A DNA stretch of 28,810 nucleotides from Paulinella micropora (Eukaryota; Cercozoa; Imbricatea; Euglyphida): contig BJOX01000364.1 of NCBI GenBank assembly GCA_009731375.1, positions 575,617-604,426 on the forward strand, written 5' to 3'. This document shows positions 20,125 through 28,810 of the stretch, one piece after another. Numbering within the stretch: the stretch's first letter is position 1; each line of letters begins with the position of its first letter. Both the position numbers and the translations under genes were made by a program. The notes under the pieces are model-generated. The model had not been told where the DNA came from. It was given only the letters and a program-made list of their open reading frames with translations, and made no database searches.

Positions 20125-21435
20125 TTGCCCAGAGCAGGCTCTACTCTCTGGCTCGCCGTCGAAGGCACACATGCTGCCTTGGAAACGAAACTCAAGTCTC
20201 TCTCCTGCCGCATCATCCGCGCTGGCCCAACACTACGAAGCATTCAAGCCCCGTGGGACCTGGCTATTGTCATTCCCTCCGCTGAACGCTCTCCGGCAGT
20301 CGCGCGTGACATGTTCGCCCTTCGTAAGCCATTTGCCCTGCTCTTGCCGCAAGACCTCGTCCACTGCGTCCCGGACGATACACTACCACAGGAGGCAGTC
20401 GAGACGTGTCGTAAGATTTTATTTCTCGACGACAACTTAGTGTGGCTAGTCTTTGGCCTCGGCATGGAACAACATTATATATACCCTCTTGTCGCTACTT
20501 CGCACGCTCCTCGCGTCACGCGCCAGCAAATCATGGACGCACAACGACAAGACGCCCTCACAGCCCCTCTCTGGACCGATGACGTCTCTACCGTCTCCGC
20601 CGGATCAATAGAATTGACTCTTCGTCAGGGCCTTGCCGTCCTCGCCGACGCCAAACAGTCAACATTGAAGATCTACGTTCCAGAAGAGCTGCGCCGCCCA
20701 CTGATCAACTACGCCCCCTTGATGCAGAACCACGCCAAAACGCCGACACTCGTCCCCTTCATCAAGGAGCGCTACATTTGGTTCCGTATTGACGGCACGG
20801 ATATTATGCACGCTGATGTCCTCGCCGCCCTCCGCGACTGCCACTTTTGCCAACCGATCCACGCCCGCCTCACCCTCAACCATGGCCGCTACTCTTCGCT
20901 GAAATGGAGCAGTCAAGATCAAGGCATTGGCATCGATCATATGCACGTCGGCATTCCGGGCGTTGTTTTTCAGTATATCCTGACGATCATCGACCTCTTC
21001 TCAGGACTTCTTCAATTCATCCCCTGCATTTCTACCTCAGCCGAAGAAACAGTTGAGGTCATCCTCAACCGATAGGCGTACATTTTTGGTTTTCCGGAAT
21101 CCATCTTCTCCGACTACCACAGCTCGTTTGTAGGTACATTAGCCAAACGCTTCTGCCGGCGTATATCAGTTCGTACACAAACGTCTCTCGCGCCCGATCT
21201 GTTGCTCAGAAGAGCAAGGGCCCCCGCAAAGCCGTTAAGGAGTGGAAGGTTGGCGACACCGTCACCGTCTACCGTCCTAAACCCTCAAAGCAAGGCATCC
21301 CCGCCTCGTCTGTCCTTCAGTTCGACGGCCCCTACACGATTTTAGAGCAGGTCAACTCTAACTGCTTTAAACTTCGCCACCTAAAGACCAATAGGATATT
21401 GAAGCGGATCGACCGTTCACACCTCTCTCCGTACA
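20125..21435 (+). pseudogene. Integrase, truncated in the catalytic core
   Basis: Inserts the cDNA into the host genome. The N-terminal zinc region is recognisable from WFRIDGTDI...RDCHFCQ (C-X2-C), with QNHAKTP as the second histidine, but the first histidine seems replaced. The core has IGIDHMHVG (first D 20935-20937), YILTIIDLFSGLLQFIP, and FPESIFSDYHSSFVG (second D 21112-21114). A TAG at 21073-21075 lies between them. The third acidic residue and the usual YHP..G..E segment are missing: after about 21150 the sequence jumps to KEWKVGDTVTVYRPK and FDGPYTIL, the SH3-like C-terminal domain, in another frame. A deletion of roughly 300 bases or more is inferred. Confidence 0.9.
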
Positions 21436-21917
21436 CTGCCCCCACTGATGGCGTCGCCCCGCTCAATCCAGTCGCAGTGGACGACTACGATGACGACACT
21501 GTCAACTACATGTACACCACTGGTGAAGTCGTTGCTTTCATCGACCGTAACCAAGTCAAGCTTGGCACTGTTTTGGACGAGGATCCGGAAAACGAGGAGG
21601 ATGACCTCGTGGTCCATCAACTTGGTATCACTTCGGACACCAACCCTCTCTTCCGCCCCATCTACGAAGACACAAAGGATAAAGCTACAATTCACAGCTG
21701 GAGTAAACCCCTGGCCTTCTGGAAGCCCCTCCTCTTCGATATCACCAACGACCAAGTCGTTCATCGACACATCGAGTGGCGTTCCTTCAGAAAGATCAAG
21801 GACAAAGGCCGGCTCTCCGCCAACGTTCTTAAACGTCTTCGAGGTACGCTCATCACCGGCGAATCCTTCCCGCTTCATGTCTTCCAGAAGGGCAAGCAAG
21901 CTAAGTCCAAGGAGTAG
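21399..21917 (+). CDS. Integrase C-terminal end plus an uncharacterised tail domain
   Basis: Continues without a break from the integrase SH3-like domain (RILKRIDRSHLSPY) through an acidic stretch (VDDYDDDTVNY) into about 140 residues that I cannot assign: TGEVVAFIDRNQVKLGTVL, LVVHQLGITSD, RPIYEDTKDK, and a basic end rich in Lys. Chromoviruses have a chromodomain here, but the aromatic cage pattern of a chromodomain is not apparent. The beta-rich V-V-x-F-x-D...K-L-G-x-V start resembles Tudor/SH3-like reader folds, which is a guess. A tail of this kind could guide the integrase to chromatin. It ends with KGKQAKSKE and a TAG. Confidence 0.7.
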   Translation: MKRIDRSHLSPYTAPTDGVAPLNPVAVDDYDDDTVNYMYTTGEVVAFIDRNQVKLGTVLDEDPENEEDDLVVHQLGITSDTNPLFRPIYEDTKDKATIHSWSKPLAFWKPLLFDITNDQVVHRHIEWRSFRKIKDKGRLSANVLKRLRGTLITGESFPLHVFQKGKQAKSKE

Positions 21918-22448
21918 TCACCCCCTTTCACTCTTACGTGAGTTTTACCCATCGTAATGGCTTCACCCGCCCCCCCGCCCAGCGCTTTTCCCACTTGAAC
22001 CGTCATCGTCCCTAGAAACATTACACCATGACCGGCGTATCCATGTAAGTCCTTGATCGCCTCTTGTGCCTGCAGGTCAACGATTACTCTCACCGAACTT
22101 GAACCCCTCAGTGGTTATATCGGCACGGCATATTTGGTGCTTCATTGGTTCATCTTGGCTATGTGATACCCGGCCACCTAATTCTCTACGGCACGACATC
22201 GCCTCCCGATATCATCGCTCGCTACTGCGCCTCAAATTGTCCCAGTCCCGCTGCAGATCATGGATATCCGGCCCCGGCTGATCATCATCCGCATTGCGCC
22301 AGTATAGACGCACCACTCTTCTACTCTCCAATGGTTTAAGAGATTCACCCACCTCTCTTTTTCCTTTTGGCACTTTTTTTTAGTGAGACAACTTACTTCG
22401 TTCGTTAATCACTCATTCTGTACGCAACTCAACTCAACCGTTAGGTCT
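21918..22448 (+). other. Retrotransposon 3' untranslated region
   Basis: No sensible protein on either strand. It includes a C-run (CCCGCCCCCCCGCCC, about 21967) and a T-run near 22372. It separates the pol tail from the poly-G tract and 3' LTR. Confidence 0.6.
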
Positions 22449-22470
22449 GGGGGGGGGGGGGGGGGGGGGG
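22449..22470 (+). promoter_or_regulatory. Poly-G polypurine tract candidate
   Basis: Twenty-two consecutive G immediately before the 3' LTR, the position where LTR elements keep the purine primer for second-strand synthesis. Usual tracts mix A and G; an all-G tract is unusual. It could also be an expanded remnant or an assembly error. Confidence 0.6.
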
Positions 22471-22471
22471 C

Positions 22472-23098
22472 TATCAGACTGAGCACCTTAACGACCGGCC
22501 AAAACCTTTACTGTTGTTAAGACACTCTTTTTTGACCGGTTCATTAGATTCTCCTCTGCACGACGTTTCGACTTCACTAACTAGTTTTCGATTCCGTTCA
22601 AAAATGATTTCAAACGATCAGTTCAAAGTTCTTTTTAGCTAATACTATTGCAATTTTCCCATCCACATTACCCTTTTCCCCGATTTCCCGTGAAACACGT
22701 TTTAAGGTAAATTTAGTAGACAAAGAGAAGGATTCGCGGAAAACACAATATCTAACTGTCTTTTCCGTTCCCAGTCATTTTTGCCTAGGCTTCGCAAATC
22801 GATTTGGGAGTTTTCAAGTCCAACAACCCGACACTATCCGTTTAATGACTGTTAACTTGAAGACTCGCGACACAATTCGTTTGGGAATTGGAGACCTCTC
22901 AATTTACGTTCTACACTTGATCGTACGTTGCACCCAAGCCTGCAATGAGGTCGAAATTATGTAAATAAACGAAGTGACCTCTCTACTATTTACTTGTATT
23001 TCACCTGCTCATCCTGAGTCAGGACTCAAAGCAGCCATAGTGTTCTTGTTAAGAGTTCGTTGTATCTGCCTACTTGAAGAGTTGTATACAAACTCACA
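22472..23098 (+). repeat. 3' LTR
   Basis: About 627 bp and clearly homologous to 11026-11645, with the same AATAAA (about 22966) and the same right end, CAAACTCACA. Several small indels distinguish the two LTRs (for example AGATTCTCCTCTGCACGACG against AGATTCTCTGCACG), so the insertion is not recent. Confidence 0.88.
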
Positions 23099-23214
23099 CA
23101 GCAAAGACGCAGCCCGACGCATGAGGAGAATAAAAAGAAAAACTATCCCATCACAAGTGCAACACTACCCAACACAGAAGTCTCACCCTGTACTTAGATG
23201 AACAAAATTACTAC

Positions 23215-23466
23215 TGTGAGTTTGTATACAACTCTTCAAGTAGGCAGATACAACGAACTCTTAATAAGAACACTATGGCTGCTTCGAGTCCTAACTCGGT
23301 GTGAGTAGGTGAAATACAAGTAAATAGTAGAGAGGTCACTTCGTTTATTTACATAATTTCGAAGTGATTGCAGGCTTGGGTGCAACGTACGGTCGAGTGT
23401 AGAACGTAGATTGTGAGGTCTCCAGTTCTCAAACGGAAAGTGTCTTTTGTCTTCAAGTTAACTATC
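23215..23466 (-). repeat. Inverted partial LTR
   Basis: TGTGAGTTTGTATACAACTC onward is the reverse complement of the right part of the 3' LTR, traceable to about 23466 (CTTCAAGTTAAC). With the LTR at about 22846-23098 it forms a palindrome with arms of about 250 bp and a 116-bp spacer. It may be a second, inverted element whose remainder is lost, or a rearrangement product. Confidence 0.85.
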
Positions 23467-24936
23467 GGAATGAATACCGTACCGGACCGAAACATTAATA
23501 TTGTGTTAAACTTTCTTCAAGTTTTTACTTCAAGTTTACATTTCTATTTTTAGTTCCGTTACTTCATTTTTCCATTTATTTATCAACTGTCATAACTTGT
23601 AGTTGTTACGTTTTCAACTGCCGTTAACAGATCAATTTATTTCCCTTTACTGGTTAACTTTTTAGAAAATGTTGACTATTGCATTTTTCCCCATGTCTGA
23701 AACTTTATTTCCTTTGACCGCTGTTTCCGGTCCACTGTCATAATTAGTGATAGGTAAAATAGGCAACACACCAGGTAAAGTGGCATTTAGCTTTATTTTT
23801 TCCCAGACTGACTTGAACATCTCCAACCGCTACACAACTCGTGTACCACTTGAAATATTCTCGTTAGTTCTCAGAATTTGCATTGTTTCGAAAGGGACAA
23901 GTAGTTCGAGATGACAGTGCATCATCCGATGCTAAGGATAAAAAGGATGTTATTCTTACAGACGGAAGCGGTACAGGACCGTAAGGGTACGGTATGGAAA
24001 AAGAAGTAAAAGTGAGGTTGAGCTCACGCGGGATAGAATCTTTGCACCCTTGTTCCGAGACGGGGAAGGCTTGGAACAATAGGATGCGTCAATTGAGAAA
24101 GACGACAAGGATTTCACACCTTGGACGGCACAACTGATGCCGAGAGTAGTTCTGGATATGCAGTTTCACTAGACGAGAGGGTTCGTGTTTTAAGCTGTTC
24201 TTCTGGGGTCTTGAGTGCCCCCTTAAGTCCTTTTGCCCCTAGGGCCAAAACAGTCTTTCGTTGAAATGATTTAAACGGGGTTCTCCCGACTAATATTGTC
24301 CTTTAGCCGTGGCAGTGACTTCTTTTTGTCTCTGCTGTTTGTCTGTGCCTCTGAGAGTACTGAAACTCATTGAAGTCTTACTGTCCTTTCCTTGTTGTAG
24401 CAGTTGTAGCAGTTGTAGCAGTCCCACTGGAGTGCTGTCCTCTTTCCCCCCAACGCAGGTCACCTAACCAAAACGGGGGACAGGTACAATGCGTTCAAAA
24501 CTGAGCCAAAGGGTCTCAGTGCGAAAGCTTCCCTTCTTTTATTGTGTCAATTACTGGAATGACACCAATCCTTTTGACATCGAGTCGCCTCCCAGGTCGG
24601 CGATGATCTCCTCCTTCCTCGCTTGCAGTGCCAGAGTCACTAAGCGCTTCAAGGCTCTCACTAGACAAGAGGGTTCGTACTTTACTTTACTTAGAGATTT
24701 GAGTAATACTAACACGTCACTAACTTGAAATGCCCCAACCCCAAGCAGCCAGCTTTGAATTCACCGTTACACATAGAGTGATATAGGTAAAATATGTAAT
24801 TGTCATTGTGCACGGTGGGCCGGTATGACTAAATACTATTATTAATAAAATTGTCCATTGGTTTGATTTGACAGAGGAGGGAAGGATTCCGCTTCGCATA
24901 TGGGACGAGGTCCAGAATGCGGGCATATAGTTTTTA
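23467..24936. other. Unassigned stretch
   Basis: AT-rich at first, then mixed. A TTGTAGCAG triplication lies near 24393-24420. A + frame at 24489-24728 gives a basic 79-residue product with no recognisable motif. It may be degenerate element sequence; I see no RT, integrase or RNA gene. Confidence 0.5.
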
Positions 24937-25452
24937 TTGGTAGGTGCGCCGAAATGTGATATATTAATATATTATAAGAAGTTGCGGCGAAGAAGAGAAG
25001 ACCAAAACAGGCACGGCGCGGCTCGTAGCACACGGAAGAGCCGCACAAGAGTCGTGGTAGACCGCGGAAGCGAGCCAAAACGTGATGTTATGCGGATTAC
25101 GATGGAGTCTGATGTCGCTTACGGATCATCAGCTACTTTTTCTTTTCGACGGAAAGGGGACGATCAAGAGATGGCATTTATATCCGATGCCAGAGGAAGG
25201 AAGAGCTGGAGCTCGGGGGCACGAGTTCTCACAGATGAGACTCACTGGACGTGGACTAATTCTTTTTATTTATTCGACAGCCGGAATGCCTTATGTCATG
25301 TGTCGGTAGGTCGAGAGCGCATTCGAATGAGGAGTCAGTCTTCGGCGTGGGGGTCGACCGCTTACGGCGGCTCTCCCCGGGGAAAAGGGATTGTCGGCCG
25401 GCCCGCACAATACATAGTGGCATTGAGTGTCGTCCAGCTTGTCGTTACTTGA
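24937..25452 (+). other. Open frame of doubtful coding status
   Basis: 171 codons, basic near the start (KKLRRRRED) and without recognised motifs. A second + frame (25082-25309) overlaps it and looks equally plausible, so at most one is real. There is no intron evidence and no clear neighbour relation. I list it only because it is the longest open frame outside repeats and the retrotransposon on this side. Confidence 0.2.
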
Positions 25453-26261
25453 CTCTTATGCTTGGTCTGCCCCTCTATCGTTGAGTGACGACTAAGTGTC
25501 AGAGTAGCGTTCCGGTTCCCGTTTACTTTAGTTCACTGTTCACAAGGACGGAAAAGATAATATAATACAGACTTTGTGCGAACGCAGTAAGCAAGGGGTT
25601 CAGTTGGAAAGAACAGGAACGAAAGCCGAACAAACGAGAAAATAAAATTCTAGAGAACTAGAGAAGTCCGAGGCAGAAACCAGACAGAAATAGGTACACA
25701 TTTAGGAAGAACTATTCTTGCATCCCCACCCAATAATTGAAATAATCAATACGCACTTGCTGAGAAAGGAAAAAAAAAGGGAAGTAAAAGGACAAGAATT
25801 GCAAGAAACAGAGAGATAAATAATGAGAGAGGAGGAAGAAACAAAAAAGCCAGAGTATATGATCTGATGGGCTAATATTGCATACGAAAATGACATAAGT
25901 AGTGGCAAACTTTGAATATTCGACGTTGCGATGATTCTGATTTTAAACAAATCCAGGAACTCAATAAATATCAATAAATAAACCCTCTCTTTCCCGCAAT
26001 AAATAAACCCTCTCTTTCCCGGCTATGCTGCTTCTTTTCCTTTTTCATGAACTATGTTCCACCCATGTCACAAAAGAAAAAATTTTCTCTGGATGAAGCG
26101 GGTAGGTCGTTGCAAGGCAGACTGGAAAGAAAGCCTGGCCCAAGGCGGAGCGGCTGGGTGCCATATCACCACTGCCACTCGAACTTACTGGCGGATCTAT
26201 TGACACAAGCACATTAGGCATGCATGCATGCATACATGTATATTTACGTACATACACACAA
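25453..26261. other. Unassigned stretch with a small tandem duplication
   Basis: Bases about 25970-26020 carry CAATAAATAAACCCTCTCTTTCCCG-like sequence twice in a row. No gene recognised. GCATGCATGCATGCATACATG near 26218 is a short self-complementary run. Confidence 0.5.
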
Positions 26262-26283
26262 CCCTAACCCTAACCTAACCCCA

Positions 26284-26284
<1 letters not shown>
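26262..26284. repeat. Short telomere-like CCCTAA tract
   Basis: ACCCTAACCCTAACCTAACCCC, about three units of the CCCTAA telomere repeat, lying inside the sequence and directly before a TTC array. Too short to be a chromosome end. Confidence 0.6.
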
Positions 26285-26314
<30 letters not shown>

Positions 26315-26540
26315 CTTCTTCTTCTTCTTCTTCTTCTTCTTCTTCTTCTTCTTCTTCTTCTTCTTCTTCTTCTTCTTCTTCATCTTCTTCTTTCTGGTCT
26401 ATCTTCATGTTTATCTTCATGTTTATCTTCTTGTTCATCTCCTCCTCCTCCTGCTTCTCCTTGCTCTTGTTCGTCTCCTTCTCCTTCTCCTACTCCTCCT
26501 CCTCCTCCTTCTTCTTCTTCTTCTTCTTCTTCTTCTTCTG
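26285..26540. repeat. (TTC)n array with related pyrimidine repeats
   Basis: About 95 bases of uninterrupted TTC, then TTTATCTTCATG units, CTC/CTT blocks and another TTC run up to about 26538. The poly-Ser and poly-Glu open frames across it are translation artefacts. The pyrimidine strand is always the + strand. Confidence 0.93.
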
Positions 26541-26906
26541 CTCTTTCCCATCCTACTACTACACACATAATACATATATGCATAATACATACAATATAAT
26601 GAGCTGCGCGCGGCTAGCTAACCTGTCCGTCAGCGAACTTGAGTGTTCTGGAGCGGTCTGGAGCTCGTTCGCACTGTGCGCTACGTAGCCCCGCTTGCTT
26701 GCGTCGCGCCACCGCACCGTTAATATATTCCTGACAAACCAGCACGGTGGATTGATGTATTCCTGTCAAGCAAACACAGTGCACGCTCTCCAGAGGCATA
26801 CAGAACGCGCAAACTTGAAAGTGGGGCCGAACTCAAGAAGAACCTATAGTTGTGAGCTGTTGAAAGGCAGCGGCAAGGAGTGTTGATCTATGTGGTGACG
26901 GCGCTG
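26541..26906. other. Region downstream of the AFG1-like gene
   Basis: Immediately 3' of the AFG1-like stop codon on the - strand, so it probably includes that gene's 3' UTR. CTGACAAACC/CTGTCAAGCA with ATATTCC/TATTCC near 26728 and 26757 is a weak direct repeat. No gene recognised. Confidence 0.4.
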
Positions 26907-28604
26907 CTAGAAGGCGGATGGCTGGCAGTTCTGTGGGCACTCAGTGACACCAGAGTTGCATGCGGCAATCCTTTTTCATATACATACATACATACATACA
27001 TACGTACATAGGCATACCTCGCTTTCCATCTCGATCAGCCTGCTGACCGCCCTGCGAGACACAAGTAGAGATAGATGGCCGCGTGGATAGAGAAAAACGA
27101 GTGCGATGAGTGTGAAGTCAACACAACTTCTGATCAGACAGTTGGTTGTCAAACAGGATCTGATCATTTTTGCAAAGGGAAAGGAGCTGAGCTGGCTTTC
27201 AAGAAGAGCTGATCGATAGTGGAAATGAAGGACAATCCAGTTGACTCGGGCACACACCTGGCCAGAGCAAACTCAGTGTTCTCCTCTTGCCCCTAACCAC
27301 ACACGCACATGCAAACATTCCCGCACATGCGCACATACGCATCATAGAGATGCACACTCAGGTGCACACACTAACCTTATGTGCGTGCATACGTGTGCAT
27401 GACAAACACATAACACATAACATCTCCGGTCAACCTCACAATAATCAAAATTCCTAGATGCCGAAGCAGAAAAGTGCCCATTCGCGCGCAAATAGGCCTC
27501 TCCGAAGGCTATATACATGTTTGCATGCATGTGTCAGTGTGTTTTTCAAAGGCAGTACGCCGCAGAGGGGCATGCGTGGCGCTTGGACCTGGCTGGACTT
27601 CTTCATGTCGATCTCGATCGGCTTCCTGCTCTTGGGATCCACAAACAAGTGGTACCTTGCCACACAAAGCACGACAGTCCCGTAAGCAATCAACGAGAAC
27701 GTCGGTTCACTGCAGGTCTATGGTTTCTGTCACACATCTCTGAAAGTTCCAGGTGGCATATGCATTTGCTACATCCTCTCACACTATGCTTTCTATCAAA
27801 GAAAGTTTCCAGCACAGAAATCGTCTATATTTTCCGTCACAGTAGGTCTTTGAATGCCGGGTGGCATGTGCGATATCTAAATGTTCTCTCATAGCACGTC
27901 TGCACACGCCAGGTTTCTCTGTCGCAGTATGTCTGGAAATGGAAGTTAGCATACGGGGGCGCCTCGGCGCGCAGGATGAGGACGACAGCTTTGTCATACA
28001 GCACGTCCAACAAGGTGATGAATCGCCGTATCACGTTCATGTTGTCTGCAAAACGATAGGCGACGTGACCCGATCATTTGCAAGGAGCAACGAGGAGTAG
28101 GGCACACCGAGAAAGAAGAAGCGCAGCACGTAAGGGCAGGGTAGGGAAGAAGGTACCGACCGATAGGCATGCAAGGTACATCGGGAATGATCACGGTGGG
28201 ATAAGCAGTAGCCAAAGCCTAGACAGACAAGACAGTCCGCATGTCCTTCAGTGCACGGCTCAGGAAACAGGCGAATATGTTCCTTGAGTAAGAATAGGCA
28301 CGTGTGCGTGGGTTCTATTTATACATATAGTAGTGTAGTTTATGCCTTTGGGGTGCACAGAAAAAGAAGAAAAAAGGTTTGGGCATTGAAGTTACCCAGC
28401 CTGGATGGAATTCTTGAATAAGCGAAATGCATGGATGGCATGATTGAATAAGACGCAGGAAAAGATCGGCCATGCGTGGATGGTATGAGTGAAAGATGTG
28501 CAGGAAAAGATCGGCCATGGGTGGATGGTATGATAGAATAAGACACACGAAAAGGTCGTTGTCACCAAGAAGTCGGCAGCACCAAGGGGGCTATCACAGA
28601 GTTC
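26907..28604 (-). CDS. AFG1: AFG1/LACE1-type P-loop ATPase, C-terminal part, seven exons
   Basis: A mitochondrial AAA-like ATPase of the AFG1/LACE1 (bacterial ZapE) family, linked to turnover of inner-membrane respiratory proteins. Exons on the - strand: 28566-28604, 28161-28218, 27955-28045, 27589-27655, 27258-27292, 27018-27051 and 26907-26930, all with GT-AG introns in compatible phases (0, 1, 2, 0, 2, 0), giving 115 residues and a stop. They carry the family's C-terminal hallmarks in order: ELCDSPLGAADFL, TVIIPDVPCM, RRFITLLDVLYDKAV, EAPPYHLFVD and ALARAVSRLIEME. The Walker A and B exons must lie beyond the right edge. The final exon is only eight codons and is the least certain; the KKSSQ|GQEEN junction is supported by phase and by the variable spacer known in the family. 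Confidence 0.85.
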
Positions 28605-28630
28605 CTTACACACAACAAAACACTTCCGTA

Positions 28631-28632
28631 TG

Positions 28633-28710
<78 letters not shown>
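28631..28710. repeat. (ATT)n array
   Basis: About 80 bases of near-perfect ATT/TTA units in the most upstream visible intron of the AFG1-like gene. It abuts the 5' end of the tRNA-like element. Poly-Ile and poly-Asn frames across it are artefacts. Confidence 0.95.
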
Positions 28711-28786
28711 GGACACCGTGATAGCCCAGTGGTCAAGTTCTACCATCTGGGCCCTGTCGCCAGTTCGATTCCCGTCGGTGCCACCA
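28711..28786 (+). tRNA. tRNA-like element (pseudogene or SINE head)
   Basis: 76 bases with an A-box-like TAGCCCAGTGG (28722-28732), a B-box-like AGTTCGATTCC (28762-28772) and a 3' CGGTGCC followed by ACCA. The 5' end GGACACCG pairs with CGGTGCC apart from an inserted A. The T-stem pairs poorly and the anticodon arm is not clean, so it is probably not a working tRNA. It lies antisense in an intron of the AFG1-like gene. A tRNA-derived SINE head is the main alternative. Confidence 0.5.
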
Positions 28787-28810
28787 GTATTTTCATTGAA
28801 CATACCGGTC

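Larger units (their letters stand above)
11022..23102 (+). mobile_element. Ty3/gypsy-type LTR retrotransposon, about 12 kb, defective
   Basis: Two long direct repeats (11026-11645 and 22472-23098) flank an internal region that reads, in order, Gag with a zinc knuckle, retropepsin-like domain, Ser-rich linker, unrecognised region, reverse transcriptase, RNase H, integrase and integrase tail. RT before RNase H before integrase is the Ty3/gypsy order. A possible 4-bp target duplication CAGC stands at 11022-11025 and 23099-23102 if the LTRs run TATCAG...CTCACA; four bases could match by chance. A poly-G run of 22 bases directly precedes the 3' LTR. The pol frame is broken by a stop in RT, a frameshift before integrase and a further stop and loss within integrase, so this copy cannot make its own full pol. 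The element is unusually long because of the extra coding between protease and RT. Confidence 0.92.

Noticed and set aside
26224-26688. Poly-Ser frame on + and poly-Glu frame on -
   Set aside because: Products of the TTC microsatellite; unlike the retrotransposon Ser tracts, the codons are uniform.
27716-27945. Weak repeat of TTTCTGTCACA-like units in an AFG1 intron
   Set aside because: Units are too diverged and irregularly spaced to establish a period by eye.
28315-28548. - strand frames with repeated HPRMADLFL-like units
   Set aside because: They come from a short tandem repeat (GATCGGCCATG with TGGATGGTATGA) inside an AFG1 intron. The flanking exons splice in phase without it.

Overview
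The window looks like nuclear DNA of an intron-rich eukaryote, probably a protist or alga. Two host genes are supported by spliced models with canonical GT-AG introns: a mitochondrial ATP synthase epsilon subunit on the + strand (9418-10241) and the C-terminal part of an AFG1/LACE1-type ATPase on the - strand (26907-28604, running off the right edge). A third, unidentified gene is modelled from short - strand exons at 29-1465. I cannot name the organism. Small exons, microsatellite-filled introns, a large Ty3/gypsy-type retrotransposon and a short CCCTAA tract would fit several protist groups (a chromerid, coccidian or other alveolate, or an alga), but nothing here decides it.

Layout from left to right: 1-1500 holds tentative exons of the unidentified - strand gene, separated by a degenerate minisatellite and dinucleotide runs. 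1500-2850 is a large TTGTA pentanucleotide array whose polarity flips near its right end. 2860-3960 is unassigned. 3960-9400 is dominated by TATC and related tetranucleotide arrays in which two repeat families are embedded: family A (three copies of about 585 bp, each bounded by the same short sequence at both ends) and family B (two copies of about 420 bp). 9418-10241 is the ATP synthase epsilon gene, with introns full of simple repeats.

11026-23098 is a roughly 12 kb LTR retrotransposon. It has two LTRs of about 620-627 bp, a Gag with an extended zinc knuckle, a retropepsin-like domain, Ser-rich linkers, about 2 kb of unrecognised coding sequence containing an internally repeated motif, then reverse transcriptase with YLDD, RNase H, a damaged integrase and an unusual integrase tail, and finally a 22-G run directly before the 3' LTR. 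Frameshifts, in-frame stops and loss of the third integrase acidic residue indicate this copy is not autonomous. An inverted LTR fragment lies just downstream and makes a palindrome of about 250 bp arms.

23467-26900 is mostly unassigned, with a TTC array, a short telomere-like tract and a small tandem duplication. 26907-28604 is the AFG1-like gene; its most upstream visible intron carries an ATT array and an antisense tRNA-like element with recognisable A and B boxes.

The most original observations are the extra coding region of the retrotransposon with its duplicated motif, the nested repeat families living in TATC arrays, and the tandemly duplicated 48-nt exon at the left edge. All functional statements rest on reading motifs by eye; no search was run.
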